From contig NZ_CP150661.1 in assembly GCF_038024105.1 (NCBI RefSeq), positions 1,755,001-1,819,000 of the forward strand: a stretch of 64,000 nt of DNA, written 5' to 3'. The stretch is from Polaribacter butkevichii (GTDB lineage Bacteria > Bacteroidota > Bacteroidia > Flavobacteriales > Flavobacteriaceae). Made by a program: the position numbers and the translations under genes. Each line of letters opens with the position of its first letter. Positions within the stretch are counted from its first letter, which is position 1. This document shows, one piece after another, positions 1 through 9,870 of this stretch. Under the pieces are notes generated by a model that was not told where the DNA came from, searched no databases, and was given only the letters and a program-made list of their open reading frames with translations.

Positions 1-689
1 GTAAACCTTATACTGATAGAGATAACCATTTTGGAGCATTAATCTACTCACCAGAGAGATATCAAGAAATTGCCAAACAAATTGCAGCTTCAGACTTTCA
101 AATGAACACACATGCCATTGGCGATTCTGCAAATACTTGGTTGTTAAAAACGTATAAAGAGGTTTTAAAAGATGCCAAAAACAGACGTTGGCGCATAGAA
201 CATGCTCAAATTATTGCTCCAGAAGATTTTGATTTGTTCGATAATATTATTCCGTCTGTACAACCAACCCACGCAACTTCTGACATGTATTGGGCAAAAG
301 ACAGAATTGGAACCAAACGAATGCAAGGGGCTTATGCCTATAAAGATTTATTAAAAAAATACGGAAAAATAGCTTTAGGTACAGATTTCCCTGTAGAACA
401 AGTAAATCCTTTTTTAACTTTCTACGCAGCAACCATTAGAAAAGACATCAATAATTACCCTGAAAACGGATTTCAGATGGAAAATGCTCTAACTAGAGAA
501 GAAACCTTAAAAGGGATGACTATTTGGGCTGCATATTCTAATTTTGAAGAACAAGAAAAAGGTTCTATTGAAATAGGCAAGTTTGCTGATTTTGTAATTC
601 TAAATCAAGATATTATGAAAGTAGAAGGTGATAAAATTCCTAAAACAAAAGCAGTTGAAACATACTTAAATGGAGAAAAAGTGTATTAA
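1..689 (+). CDS. Amidohydrolase family protein (YtcJ-like), C-terminal part
   Basis: The frame is open from base 3, so the gene begins before the window and only about 229 C-terminal residues are visible. Motifs fit the amidohydrolase 3 (YtcJ-like) group: NTHAIGD near base 104, RIEHAQ, then GTDFPVE. In this superfamily these His and Asp residues coordinate metal in a TIM-barrel hydrolase. The end (GKFADFVILNQD, then a short beta strand ending in GEKVY) is the usual small beta-sandwich tail. Substrate cannot be read from the sequence. The first in-frame ATG (base 102) is internal, because the upstream codons continue the same protein. The family call is solid and specificity unknown. Confidence 0.85.
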   Translation, partial: KPYTDRDNHFGALIYSPERYQEIAKQIAASDFQMNTHAIGDSANTWLLKTYKEVLKDAKNRRWRIEHAQIIAPEDFDLFDNIIPSVQPTHATSDMYWAKDRIGTKRMQGAYAYKDLLKKYGKIALGTDFPVEQVNPFLTFYAATIRKDINNYPENGFQMENALTREETLKGMTIWAAYSNFEEQEKGSIEIGKFADFVILNQDIMKVEGDKIPKTKAVETYLNGEKVY

Positions 690-716
690 TAACAATGCAA
701 TTTTACAACAATTTAC

Positions 717-753
717 ACACCTAAAACTTGTTTTAAAGTTTTAGGTGTTTTTA
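717..753. terminator. Bidirectional intrinsic terminator
   Basis: A 13-bp perfect stem (ACACCTAAAACTT with AAGTTTTAGGTGT) is followed by a T run. It lies between the convergent amidohydrolase and FUSC genes. Confidence 0.8.
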
Positions 754-783
754 TAAAAAAGCGAAATTAAAACAACCTTAGAG

Positions 784-2997
784 CTAAACTTTTTTAATGT
801 TTTTCACCAAACTTTCAGACAAACTCAACAACCACCTAACTTGTTCAGAAATTAATTGTGTTTCATGTAATTGCGATCTCATTTCTTTAGAAATAGGTAA
901 TCCTTTTTTTATTTCGGCATCTCTTAAAGCTGATAAATTATGAAAATAATCTTCATAATTTTTTGTTGCCATAGTAAGCTCTTCACTATCTAAATTAGCA
1001 GTAGTTTCTGCATTATTTAAAATGGCTATTGCTTTATTTAACTGAAATAAAATATGCTTTATATAAATTTCAAATTGTTTTGGCACCTTACCGGTTTCAT
1101 TAGTTCTTATATACATGCCTAATGAAGATAGAGAGGATAAATAGGTATTAAAAATAGTCATTAACTCGTAAAATATTACAATATTTTCTTGTTTAGATTT
1201 TGGTTCTTGTGCCAATCTTTGATAAGCTGCATTTAAGTTTCCTACTTGTAAAAAAGCTTCTTTTCTTGCCAGAGCATACTCGGTAGGGACTTCTCCTTTT
1301 TTATGATAAAACAAATCTATTTGTATCAATAGTTTAGAAAAACCTTCTATAGAATTTAAGAAAAACTCCTTAATATTCTTAGCTTCCCACGCTGGCCAAA
1401 AAAAGTAATTAGCTACATAAGCCAAAAGAGAACCTATTAAGGTATCAAAAACTCTAAACTTTATAACTGTTAAAATATTAGGATTCATTAAAGCATAAAT
1501 AAAAATAACATAGAGGGTAATAAATGCAGCTCCGTTTCTATAGTTTTGTTTCACTAAAGAAAAACCAATAATTAAAGACGATACAGATATCAGACCATAA
1601 ATAATTGGATTTTGCGTTAAAAAAACAATTCCAACACCTACCGTAGCGCCTATTAACGTACCTAATACTCTATGTTTTGTTCTTTCTTTGGTTAAGCCAT
1701 AACTAGGTCTCATAATAACCACAATGGTTAATAGAATCCAATAAGGCTGTTGCATATCAATTGCAAAACCAATCATTAAACCAATAAGCATGGTAAGTGT
1801 TAATCTTAACGAATGCCTAAATATGGGCGACTTTAAACTAAAGTTTGCTTTTAGTTTTTTAAGGTCATAATCTTGAGGAGTTAAAAATTGTTCGGCATCT
1901 TTTATGGCCCTAATTTTATCGTTTTTAGAATAATTATCTAATACTCTAAAAATATCCATTAAATTACCAATTTGCTTTTCTTGATACGCTTTATAATTTA
2001 ATAAAAAGATTACTCCTTCTCTAGATTCGGGCAAGCCAACAGTAACTTTATAGATTTCTATATGATTTTGTATTTTTTTAAGTAGAATTTTAAAATTATT
2101 ATGAAAAGTAAGTTTTTCTTCTTTTAAAATAACTTTTGAAATGTGGTTTAACCTCTTTGAAACTTCAAAAATTAATAGTTTAAACTCATCTACTTTTTCT
2201 TGATGTTCCTTAAACAAAGCATCAAACTTGTCATAATCAACCGTGTTTGAAATAGCTAATTCATATATTTCTATAATTTTAGAAAAGATTAGCTGTTGAC
2301 GTCTTGTTCTATTACTAAAAACCAAGCTAAACCTTTTTTCTAAAACAACTTCTCTTATCGTTTCATGCAGTTCATTAATATCTACTTGAAGTTTAAAATT
2401 TTCTTCTAAAAGGGCTGTTCTATTTTCTGTATCTACCAATAACTTTCCACGAATTTTTACAAACTCTGCCGTTTTTTCAATTAATTGAACAAACAAATAA
2501 TCTACTTGTAATTTTGGTAACACTAACTCTGTTAAGGTGGTTAAAAATAAATACCAAATACCCCCCAAAGCAATAAGTAACGAATGCTCAAAAACAGAAA
2601 TTTCTATACTATGGGGTGCCAAAGCCAAAACAAGTGAAATTAAGCCTGCAAATGAAATTAAAGATGCTCTAAAACTAAAAACAGAAAGATATGAAATAGA
2701 AAATACAAGAATAATTAATAAAGGAATTAAAACAAAGTAACTCGTAAAACTCCCAATTAATAGCGTTACTACAAAAGTTAAAAAAATGGAAGCAACAATA
2801 CCAAAAAACTTATGTTTTAAACTTCCAGAAATATCAGATGGAGCACAGAAAATGGCTCCTAAGGCAATACTAAACCCTATCTTAAAGCTATCAAAAAAAT
2901 AAATAGATATTAGTACAGGAATTACCATTGCTAAAGCAACCACCAGTGCTTTAATAAAATACACCCCTTTAAAATATCTAATTAAATTTTTAATCAT
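784..2997 (-). CDS. FUSC family inner membrane protein (YccS/YhfK type)
   Basis: This 737-residue protein has the FUSC layout. A first block of about six hydrophobic segments (residues 10-165) is followed by a long charged helical region (about 165-395), a second hydrophobic block (about 395-540) and a helical C-terminal tail. The second block has the SPIFRHSLRLTLTM entry and the PYWILLTIVVIMRPSYGLT stretch typical of FUSC/aromatic acid exporter-like domains. Relatives such as YccS are predicted inner-membrane transporters, but no substrate is known for this type. It is a single gene, convergent with the amidohydrolase. The start lies directly before hydrophobic segment one. Confidence 0.85.
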   Translation of the reverse strand: MIKNLIRYFKGVYFIKALVVALAMVIPVLISIYFFDSFKIGFSIALGAIFCAPSDISGSLKHKFFGIVASIFLTFVVTLLIGSFTSYFVLIPLLIILVFSISYLSVFSFRASLISFAGLISLVLALAPHSIEISVFEHSLLIALGGIWYLFLTTLTELVLPKLQVDYLFVQLIEKTAEFVKIRGKLLVDTENRTALLEENFKLQVDINELHETIREVVLEKRFSLVFSNRTRRQQLIFSKIIEIYELAISNTVDYDKFDALFKEHQEKVDEFKLLIFEVSKRLNHISKVILKEEKLTFHNNFKILLKKIQNHIEIYKVTVGLPESREGVIFLLNYKAYQEKQIGNLMDIFRVLDNYSKNDKIRAIKDAEQFLTPQDYDLKKLKANFSLKSPIFRHSLRLTLTMLIGLMIGFAIDMQQPYWILLTIVVIMRPSYGLTKERTKHRVLGTLIGATVGVGIVFLTQNPIIYGLISVSSLIIGFSLVKQNYRNGAAFITLYVIFIYALMNPNILTVIKFRVFDTLIGSLLAYVANYFFWPAWEAKNIKEFFLNSIEGFSKLLIQIDLFYHKKGEVPTEYALARKEAFLQVGNLNAAYQRLAQEPKSKQENIVIFYELMTIFNTYLSSLSSLGMYIRTNETGKVPKQFEIYIKHILFQLNKAIAILNNAETTANLDSEELTMATKNYEDYFHNLSALRDAEIKKGLPISKEMRSQLHETQLISEQVRWLLSLSESLVKNIKKV

Positions 2998-3207
2998 ACA
3001 TAAAATTAATACTCAAATTTAAGAAGTTTTTTCTAGGTAAGTCTATTTATTTAATCATTTTAAATTGATAAATAAAAGAATGTTTTTATATACTAATTAC
3101 AATATTATTAAAGAGAAAAAAGGCGAATTTTCTTCCCCTGATTATTGAAAGAAAATACCTCATTAAGTAACACATAACACCAATTTTCTCTAAAATACTA
3201 TTTTTTA

Positions 3208-3441
3208 CTATCTATGAGAACCATCACAAAAGGGTTCATTTTTAGTGGCTTTACAAGCACATAAATTTCTTGTTTCTGTTTTTTCTGCAGTAAACACATT
3301 TGGGCTCATTCCTGTTCCTTTATGCTTTCCATCACATAACGGTTGTTTTTCCGATAACCCGCAAGTACACCAAGCGTAGTTTTTTCCTTCTTCTAATGCT
3401 ACTGCAATAGATGCATTTCCTGCTCTTTTTGGTAATTTCAT
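3208..3441 (-). CDS. CDGSH iron-sulfur domain protein (two motifs)
   Basis: This 77-residue protein has two CDGSH-type cluster motifs. The first is CTCGLSEKQPLCDGKH (about residues 25-40) and the second CACKATKNEPFCDGSH (about 61-76). Each supplies the three Cys and one His that bind a [2Fe-2S] cluster in mitoNEET-like proteins. Small bacterial members with two motifs are usually soluble and of unclear role, probably electron or cluster transfer. It is monocistronic. The start is the only Met giving the complete N-terminal strand. Confidence 0.88.
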   Translation of the reverse strand: MKLPKRAGNASIAVALEEGKNYAWCTCGLSEKQPLCDGKHKGTGMSPNVFTAEKTETRNLCACKATKNEPFCDGSHR

Positions 3442-3553
3442 ATTTTTTATTTTAGAGTATCAATATAAGCAATTTTATGATTAATTTCTATTTTGAAGTT
3501 ATAGAATGATTTGTAATTCTATTATATTAGCCAATAATTTATAAAATCATAAA

Positions 3554-4390
3554 ATGAAATCATACGTATATCTATTTTTCTCTTTAATTCTTTTTACTTC
3601 TTGTGTTGGTAATGACTCTCCTACTTTTGAGCCACAAACGGAAGCAGACATCCTAGAATACATTTCAGAGAACAACCTAAACACTGCAAAAACTAATTCT
3701 GGTTTATATTACGTTATTAATAATGAAGGCACAGGAACAAGGCCAACAGAAAACGATATTGTAGAGGTTGATTACAAAGCCTATTTGTTAGACGGAACTA
3801 TTTATGATGAAAGAGAATCTATTATATTAAATTTAGGCTTAGTTATTGATGGCTTAAGAGAAGGTGTTCAACTTTTAAAAGAAGGCGGAGACGCAACTTT
3901 ATTAATACCTTATCAATTAGCTTTTGGAGAAAGTGGCAATAGCTCTGGTTCAATTCCTGGAGGTACTGTTTTAATTTTCGAAATAAAACTTAAGGCTTCT
4001 TATCCTGATTATAAATCTCAAAATGATGCTTCAATTTTAAAATATATTGATGATAATAATTTAGTAGCAACAAAAACAGATTCTGGCTTATACTATGTAA
4101 AAACCAAAGAAGGTGATGGAAATAAACCAGCAAGTAGCACTGCTAATGTTACTGTTACTTATAAAGGTTACCTATTAAATGGAAGTGTTTTTGACGAAAA
4201 TTTAAACGGGTTTACCACAAACCTAAATAACGTTATTTCTGGTTGGACAGAAGGAATTCAACTTTTTAAAGAAGGAGGAGAAGGAATCCTTTTAATCCCT
4301 TCTAATTTAGCCTATGGTGAAGCTGGAAATGGTACTATACCCGGAGGAGCCGTTTTAGTCTTTGAAATAAAATTGATTAGTGTAAACTAA
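3554..4390 (+). CDS. Lipoprotein with two FKBP-type peptidyl-prolyl isomerase domains
   Basis: The 278-residue product starts with a lipoprotein signal (hydrophobic run ending LILFTSC, Cys at residue 17). Two FKBP domains follow, at about residues 30-155 and 156-278. Each has the 'SGLYYV...GTG' entry, a central 'Y.A/GYLL.G..(Y/F)DE' strand and a 'IPGG(T/A)VL(I/V)FEIKL' end. FKBP domains catalyse prolyl cis-trans isomerisation; this one would act in the periplasm or at the outer membrane. The repeats are diverged, so the duplication is not recent. Whether both active sites work is unclear: the second domain has FDEN where the first has YDER. Confidence 0.88.
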   Translation: MKSYVYLFFSLILFTSCVGNDSPTFEPQTEADILEYISENNLNTAKTNSGLYYVINNEGTGTRPTENDIVEVDYKAYLLDGTIYDERESIILNLGLVIDGLREGVQLLKEGGDATLLIPYQLAFGESGNSSGSIPGGTVLIFEIKLKASYPDYKSQNDASILKYIDDNNLVATKTDSGLYYVKTKEGDGNKPASSTANVTVTYKGYLLNGSVFDENLNGFTTNLNNVISGWTEGIQLFKEGGEGILLIPSNLAYGEAGNGTIPGGAVLVFEIKLISVN

Positions 4391-4407
4391 CCCAATTTAA
4401 AACTCAT

Positions 4408-4442
4408 AAAAAAAGCGAAACTGATTAAGTTTCGCTTTTTTT
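4408..4442. terminator. Bidirectional intrinsic terminator
   Basis: The stem AAAAGCGAAAC / GTTTCGCTTTT with a 7-base loop is flanked by A and T runs. It serves the convergent FKBP and S41 protease genes. Confidence 0.85.
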
Positions 4443-4459
4443 ATTTTATAATATATACG

Positions 4460-7400
4460 TTAATTCAAATCTTGCAATAACACTTCAACGGCTTTTTTAA
4501 GTTGATCATCTTCTCCCCTTGCTTTCCAACCTGGTTTATTTTGCACTAAAACATCTGGTACTGCAGGTCCATTTTCCATATTCATACCAGATTCTTTAAC
4601 ATACCATGCTCTGTATGGCATTCTAATAGAACCGTCTTGTAATCTTTGAGAACCGGTAGAAATTACGGCACCAAATGTTGGTTGTCCAACAACTTTGCCT
4701 AGCTTAAAACTTTTAAAAGCATGTGCAAAAATTTCTGCGTTAGAATAACTGCTTTCGTTAGTTAAAGCAACTAAAGGCTTTGTATTTACAGCCAATAAAG
4801 CTCTTTCATTAAAAGGATAATTTCCTGCAAACTTCTTGTTATCTCTTTGTAAATTATCTGTAGCTCCTCTTGGTACTGTATAAGAATGTTGTTGTACCGT
4901 TAAAACTGCCATTAAACGATCTGTGGTCCAACCTCCACCATTATTTCTAACATCAATTACAATTCCTTTTTTACCATAACCACTTGCTTTTAGTTCTCTT
5001 TCAAAACGCTCAAAGCTTGGTAAATTCATACCCTGTATGTGAATGTATCCTAATTGTCCGTTAGAATATTCATCTACTAACTTTTTTCTAGAGTTTATCC
5101 ACTCTTCATATCGTAAATTACTAATCGTTCTGGTAGATTCTGTTCTTACCACAACTTCTCTTTTATCAGCTAGATCTAATAAGATTTCATTTTCAGAACT
5201 ATTTTTCAACAAACTATAAAAGTTAGTATTTTCTTTAATTTTCACTCCATTTACAGCAGTAATAACATCTCCTTTATGCAAAGAAACATTGTTTTTTGTT
5301 GCAGCAGAGTTTGGTAAAATAAAATTGATTTTAACGCCATTTTTCACATTAGAAACATCTAAACCTAACAATCCTATTTTATCATCAGAAACCTTTTCTG
5401 GAGTTGCTCCTCTATAGCCCATATGACTTGCATTTAATTGCCCTAACATATTATTAAACATAAAAGAATAATCTTGCTTGGTAGCTGCTGCCAAAACCAT
5501 AGGTCTATATCTTTCTACAATCTTACTCCAATTATAACCATGATATTTAGGATCATAAAAACCTGCTGTTATAGCTCTAACTCCTTCTTCAAAAACTTGT
5601 TCATTTAATTTACTAAAATCCGTTGTATAGGTTGCAGAATGAGAAAAAGAAGCTACTTTATCTGTCTTTAAGTTTAATGATTTTAATTGTCCTTTAGAAG
5701 AATAATATAAATTATCCTTATGCAAACTAAATCCATTTACACTAGAAACATCTTTAACTAATTTTGCTTTACCTCCTTTTAAATCTATTTTATAATACCC
5801 ATTTTGTTGTGTTGCTGGGTCTGTAGCAGAAATATACATACTTTTACTATCTGCACTAAAAAGTCTACCATACTCATTACCTGCCCAATTAGTTACCTGA
5901 ACTAACCGATCGTAAATTTTATCTTCATCTATTTTTACATGTACAACAGGCTTTTCTACCTTGCTTTTAGCTTCTTCTTTAGTGCTATAATAATCGCCAT
6001 CTTCAAAATCTGTTTTTGTTTTTTCCCAATCAGATTTTTCTAACCAAATCATCCAAGTATCATAATTTATTCCGCCTCTATCTCCTGCTCTATTAGAAAC
6101 AAAAGAAAGTTTTTTTCCATCAGGACTCCAAACTGGAGAAGAATCTGACCTTGGATGCATAGAAACATTCATTTTCTTTGATGGATTTTCTATAGATTGA
6201 ATATAAATTTCACTGTCAAAATTTAAGTCTTCTTGCGAGTAAGCAATGTATTTACTATCCGGACTCCAAGAAACGCCTTCTGCTGCTGCCCAAGAATCTG
6301 AGTAACTTTTTGGGCTTACTATTTTACCATCTTTTAAGTCTGCAATTATTAATTGACCTCTACCAACTCTGTAAGAAATTTTCTTTCCGTTTGGTGCTAC
6401 TAAAGGTTCAAAAACATCTATTTTACTTTTTGTAAGTCTCGTTATTTTTGTTTTTAAACTTCTGCTTAAATCAACTTTATCATCAGTAGAAACCACTTTA
6501 TAAAGTTCATTTTGACCATCTCTATCCGATAAAAAACCTAATGTATTATCATCTATCCAAAAAGGATTATCATCTTTAAAAGGATGCTTACTAACGTTAT
6601 TGCTTTTTATTTTATCCTTATTATTTTCTTTTACAAAAATTTCGCCATTAATACTTAAAGCAATTAATTTACCATTAGGAGATACTTGTACATCTTTAAT
6701 TCCGTTAGATACCGTTTCTGTTTCTTTTAACTCAAATCTATTATCTGTAGTTAAGTTTAGGTTTATTTTTGATGTTTTATGATTCTGTATTTTAAAAACA
6801 TCTAACCCACTGTTGTAAACAACACTTCCATTATTACTTACAGAAAAAGATAATACTCCATTCACTTTTAAATCTGTTAATTTATTTTCAGTATCACTTT
6901 TACTTCCATCTACATTTAAGGATGTTTTGTAAATATTGTATCTACCGCTTTTAGAACCTATATAATACAGGTTGTTTTGAGCGTCCCAAAGTGGAGAGTG
7001 ATCATTTTTATTACTAGTAGTAATTTGAAAATATGCTTTCGTTTTTAAATTATAAACCCAAATATCTCTTTGTGCAGGACCATTATAATCTTCTCTAGAA
7101 ATTCTACAAGTTCCTTTTACAAAAGCAACAAAATTACCATTTGGAGAAATTGAAGCCTGACTACCTAAAGCGGTCATAAAACGATTTGGAGTTTCTCCGT
7201 TTTCATCAATTTTATAAATAGATGTTTCTCTTTCTGTTCCTTTGTAAATTCTATTACTAGAAAATATAATTTCACCATTAGAGTTCCATTGACTAGGTGT
7301 GTCTGTTGTTGGATAAAAGGTTAATTGCTCTGGAATTCCGCCACTTAAATTCGTTTTGAAAATATTGGTGTTTTTTCTTCTGTTTGATGTAAAAACTAAT

Positions 7401-7627
7401 TGACTACTATTTGGATTCCATATAGGATTACTCTCATAAGCCTGATGAATGGTTAACCGCTTAGTTTGGTTAGTCATTAAATCTAAAACCCAAATATCCC
7501 CGTCATAACTAAATGCCATTTTAGAAGCATCCGGACTGATAGAAGGCATTCTTATAAAAGTGTTTTGGGCAGTTAAAAGAGTTGTAGTACAGAATACTAC
7601 AAACACAAATAAAGTTTTTTTAATCAT
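4460..7627 (-). CDS. Tricorn-like S41 family peptidase, exported
   Basis: This 1055-residue protein begins with a signal peptide (about residues 1-20, ending TAQ). A long beta-propeller region of TolB/PD40 repeats follows (about 25-540; repeated patterns such as SPDG/SPDSK and 'W(S/N)P'). Then come a linker, a PDZ domain (about 750-830) and a C-terminal S41 protease domain (about 850-1050). The S41 part has VIDVRNNGGG and TNESSYSNAEIFAHAFK, whose Ser is the likely nucleophile. This is the tricorn protease layout in a secreted version common in Bacteroidetes, probably degrading peptides in the periplasm. It is monocistronic. Confidence 0.9.
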   Translation of the reverse strand: MIKKTLFVFVVFCTTTLLTAQNTFIRMPSISPDASKMAFSYDGDIWVLDLMTNQTKRLTIHQAYESNPIWNPNSSQLVFTSNRRKNTNIFKTNLSGGIPEQLTFYPTTDTPSQWNSNGEIIFSSNRIYKGTERETSIYKIDENGETPNRFMTALGSQASISPNGNFVAFVKGTCRISREDYNGPAQRDIWVYNLKTKAYFQITTSNKNDHSPLWDAQNNLYYIGSKSGRYNIYKTSLNVDGSKSDTENKLTDLKVNGVLSFSVSNNGSVVYNSGLDVFKIQNHKTSKINLNLTTDNRFELKETETVSNGIKDVQVSPNGKLIALSINGEIFVKENNKDKIKSNNVSKHPFKDDNPFWIDDNTLGFLSDRDGQNELYKVVSTDDKVDLSRSLKTKITRLTKSKIDVFEPLVAPNGKKISYRVGRGQLIIADLKDGKIVSPKSYSDSWAAAEGVSWSPDSKYIAYSQEDLNFDSEIYIQSIENPSKKMNVSMHPRSDSSPVWSPDGKKLSFVSNRAGDRGGINYDTWMIWLEKSDWEKTKTDFEDGDYYSTKEEAKSKVEKPVVHVKIDEDKIYDRLVQVTNWAGNEYGRLFSADSKSMYISATDPATQQNGYYKIDLKGGKAKLVKDVSSVNGFSLHKDNLYYSSKGQLKSLNLKTDKVASFSHSATYTTDFSKLNEQVFEEGVRAITAGFYDPKYHGYNWSKIVERYRPMVLAAATKQDYSFMFNNMLGQLNASHMGYRGATPEKVSDDKIGLLGLDVSNVKNGVKINFILPNSAATKNNVSLHKGDVITAVNGVKIKENTNFYSLLKNSSENEILLDLADKREVVVRTESTRTISNLRYEEWINSRKKLVDEYSNGQLGYIHIQGMNLPSFERFERELKASGYGKKGIVIDVRNNGGGWTTDRLMAVLTVQQHSYTVPRGATDNLQRDNKKFAGNYPFNERALLAVNTKPLVALTNESSYSNAEIFAHAFKSFKLGKVVGQPTFGAVISTGSQRLQDGSIRMPYRAWYVKESGMNMENGPAVPDVLVQNKPGWKARGEDDQLKKAVEVLLQDLN

Positions 7628-7714
7628 TATAGTAAGGTATTTAATGACTAAAATAAACTTTATTAAATGCTTAGCCTTTTTTAAAAGACTCTTTAAGAAA
7701 TATTTAAGAATTCC

Positions 7715-8482
7715 TTAACTAATTATCGGTTTTATAAAATCATCAATCTTATCAATTCCGTTTAAACCTAAATTCTTTATAAATGCAGAACCAATTATAG
7801 TTCCGTTTGCATATTTACAAGCAGTAGTAAATGTCTGTTTATCAGAAATACCAAAACCAATAATTAGATTACTCTTTAAGTTCATACTTTTAATTCTTTC
7901 GAAATACGCAACTTGATTGTTAGAAATATCACCTTTTGCCCCTGTAATAGAAGCAGAAGCCACCACATAAATAAAAGCTTTAGAATAAGCATCTATCTTT
8001 CTAATTCTTTCTTCGGATGTGTGCGGAGTTATTAAAAACACATTTGTAAGTCCGTATTTTTCAAATAAATCTTTATAATGATTTTCAAATTCTACCATTG
8101 GTAAATCTGGTAAAATAACCGTTTCGATACCACAATCTACTACTTTCTGGCAAAATTTATCTTCACCATATTTAAGCATCTGATTTAAATATCCCATTAA
8201 AACTAAAGGTGTTTTATTGGTTTCTTTAACCGTCATTAATTGATCAAAAATAAGATCTAAATTAATACCGTTTTCTAATGCTTTCTGGCTACTATCTTGT
8301 ATAGTTGGTCCGTCTGCTAAAGGATCTGAATATGGCAAACCTACTTCTATAAAGTCTACACCACTTTTTTCTAGTTCTGATATCACTTTAGTGGTATCAT
8401 CTAATTTTGGATATCCACAAGTAAAATAAATAGATAATAAATTTTTATCTTTTCTCTGAAATAATTCTTGAATTGAATTCAT
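7715..8482 (-). CDS. trpA: Tryptophan synthase alpha chain
   Basis: TrpA cleaves indole-3-glycerol phosphate to indole and glyceraldehyde-3-phosphate and channels indole to TrpB. The 255-residue protein has the TIM-barrel signature FIEVGLPYSDPLADGPTIQ, with the catalytic Glu and Asp in place. Phosphate-binding GFGIS and GTIIGSAF follow near the C-terminus. It is the last gene of the minus-strand trp operon, 122 bases after trpB, and the gap is filled by a palindromic repeat. Confidence 0.96.
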   Translation of the reverse strand: MNSIQELFQRKDKNLLSIYFTCGYPKLDDTTKVISELEKSGVDFIEVGLPYSDPLADGPTIQDSSQKALENGINLDLIFDQLMTVKETNKTPLVLMGYLNQMLKYGEDKFCQKVVDCGIETVILPDLPMVEFENHYKDLFEKYGLTNVFLITPHTSEERIRKIDAYSKAFIYVVASASITGAKGDISNNQVAYFERIKSMNLKSNLIIGFGISDKQTFTTACKYANGTIIGSAFIKNLGLNGIDKIDDFIKPIIS

Positions 8483-8497
8483 ATTTATGTTGTTTTG

Positions 8498-8600
8498 TCA
8501 GTTCGAGTAATTTTCGATTTTTTGAGAAAATTGTATCGAGAACTAATTGCATCTCGATACAAATTTATTCATTCCTCATAAATTCACTCGATGTGACATT
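8498..8600. repeat. Palindromic repeat family B, trpB-trpA gap
   Basis: The element starts GTCAGTTCGAG and ends CTCGATGTGACATT. An inner inverted pair is TTGTATCGAGA with TCTCGATACAA. It is a longer member of the family also seen at 10261-10287, 13351-13408 and 15585-15685. It fills nearly the whole space between trpB and trpA. Confidence 0.75.
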
Positions 8601-8604
8601 AGTT

Positions 8605-9789
8605 TCAGTCTTCTAAGTGATTGATATACGTTTCTAAATCTTTATCTCCTCTACCCGATAAATTTACTACCACAACTTGGTCTTTTCTAAATTTAATTTT
8701 TGGTAAAACAGCCAAAGCATGCGCGCTTTCTAAAGCAGGAATAATTCCTTCTATTCTAGTTAATTCATAAGCGGCAGCCAACGCTTCTTTATCGGTTGCA
8801 TCCATAAATTTGGCTCTTTTACTTTCATATAAAAAAGCATGTAAAGGGCCAACTCCCGGATAATCTAAACCTGCAGAAATAGAATAAGGCTCAACAATTT
8901 GTCCGTATTCATCTTGCATTAAAATGGTTTTAGAACCATGAATAATCCCTACTTCTCCTAATTGAGAAGTGGCAGCACTTTCTCCAGAATTCACTCCCAA
9001 ACCAGAAGCTTCTACAGCAATAAGTTCTACATCTTCATCATCCATATAATGATAAAAAGCACCAGCAGCATTAGATCCTCCACCAACACAAGCAATTATT
9101 GTATCCGGATTTTCTTTTCCTGTTTTCTCTTTTAATTGCCATTTAATTTCTTCGGATATTACCGCTTGTAAACGGGCCACCATATCTGGATATGGATGTG
9201 GGCCAACAACAGAACCAATTAAATAAAAGGTTTCAGGATGCTGAATCCAATATCTTATTGCCTCGTTTGTTGCATCTTTTAAAGTTCTACTTCCGCTTAA
9301 AGCAGGAATTACTTTTGCACCCAACATTTTCATACGAGCAACATTTGGCGCTTGACGCTCAATATCTTTTTCTCCCATAAAAACAGTACACTCTAAGCCC
9401 ATTAAAGCACAAACAGTAGCGGTAGCAACTCCGTGTTGCCCTGCGCCTGTTTCTGCAATAATTTTAGTCTTCCCTAATTTCTTAGCAACTAAAATCTGAC
9501 CTATAGTATTGTTTATTTTATGTGCGCCTGTATGGTTTAAATCTTCTCGTTTTAAATAAATAAAAGCGCCATATTTTTCTGATAAACGTTTTGCCAAATA
9601 CAACGGACTTGGGCGACCAACGTAATCTTTTAATAACGATTTGTATTCTTCTTGAAACTCATCAGATTCTAATATTTGAATGTAATTATCTTCTAATTCT
9701 TTCACATTTGGATATAACAATTCTGGAATGAATGCGCCTCCAAATTGTCCGTAATAACCGTTTTTGTCTGGGTGAAATTTTGATTTCAT
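8605..9789 (-). CDS. trpB: Tryptophan synthase beta chain
   Basis: TrpB condenses indole with serine, using PLP. The 394-residue protein has the PLP-lysine motif [15 protein letters not shown] (Lys of HKIN), [12 protein letters not shown] for the substrate carboxylate, and GGGSNAAG binding the PLP phosphate. Length matches standard TrpB1. It sits between trpF and trpA. The [18 protein letters not shown] start agrees with the family N-terminus. Confidence 0.97.
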   Translation of the reverse strand: MKSKFHPDKNGYYGQFGGAFIPELLYPNVKELEDNYIQILESDEFQEEYKSLLKDYVGRPSPLYLAKRLSEKYGAFIYLKREDLNHTGAHKINNTIGQILVAKKLGKTKIIAETGAGQHGVATATVCALMGLECTVFMGEKDIERQAPNVARMKMLGAKVIPALSGSRTLKDATNEAIRYWIQHPETFYLIGSVVGPHPYPDMVARLQAVISEEIKWQLKEKTGKENPDTIIACVGGGSNAAGAFYHYMDDEDVELIAVEASGLGVNSGESAATSQLGEVGIIHGSKTILMQDEYGQIVEPYSISAGLDYPGVGPLHAFLYESKRAKFMDATDKEALAAAYELTRIEGIIPALESAHALAVLPKIKFRKDQVVVVNLSGRGDKDLETYINHLED

Positions 9790-9804
9790 ATTTTATAATA
9801 TTCT

Positions 9805-9870
9805 GTCATTGCGAGGAACAAGGCAATCTCTTAATTAATAAGCAGATTACTTCACTACGTTCGTAATGAC
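9805..9870. repeat. Palindromic repeat family A, trpF-trpB gap
   Basis: The element runs GTCATTGCGAGGAAC ... CGTTCGTAATGAC, with inner AGGCAATCT / AGATTACTTC partly complementary. Its minus-strand left part is read as the last codons of trpF: the final residues VITNVVK and the stop lie inside the element. Confidence 0.8.
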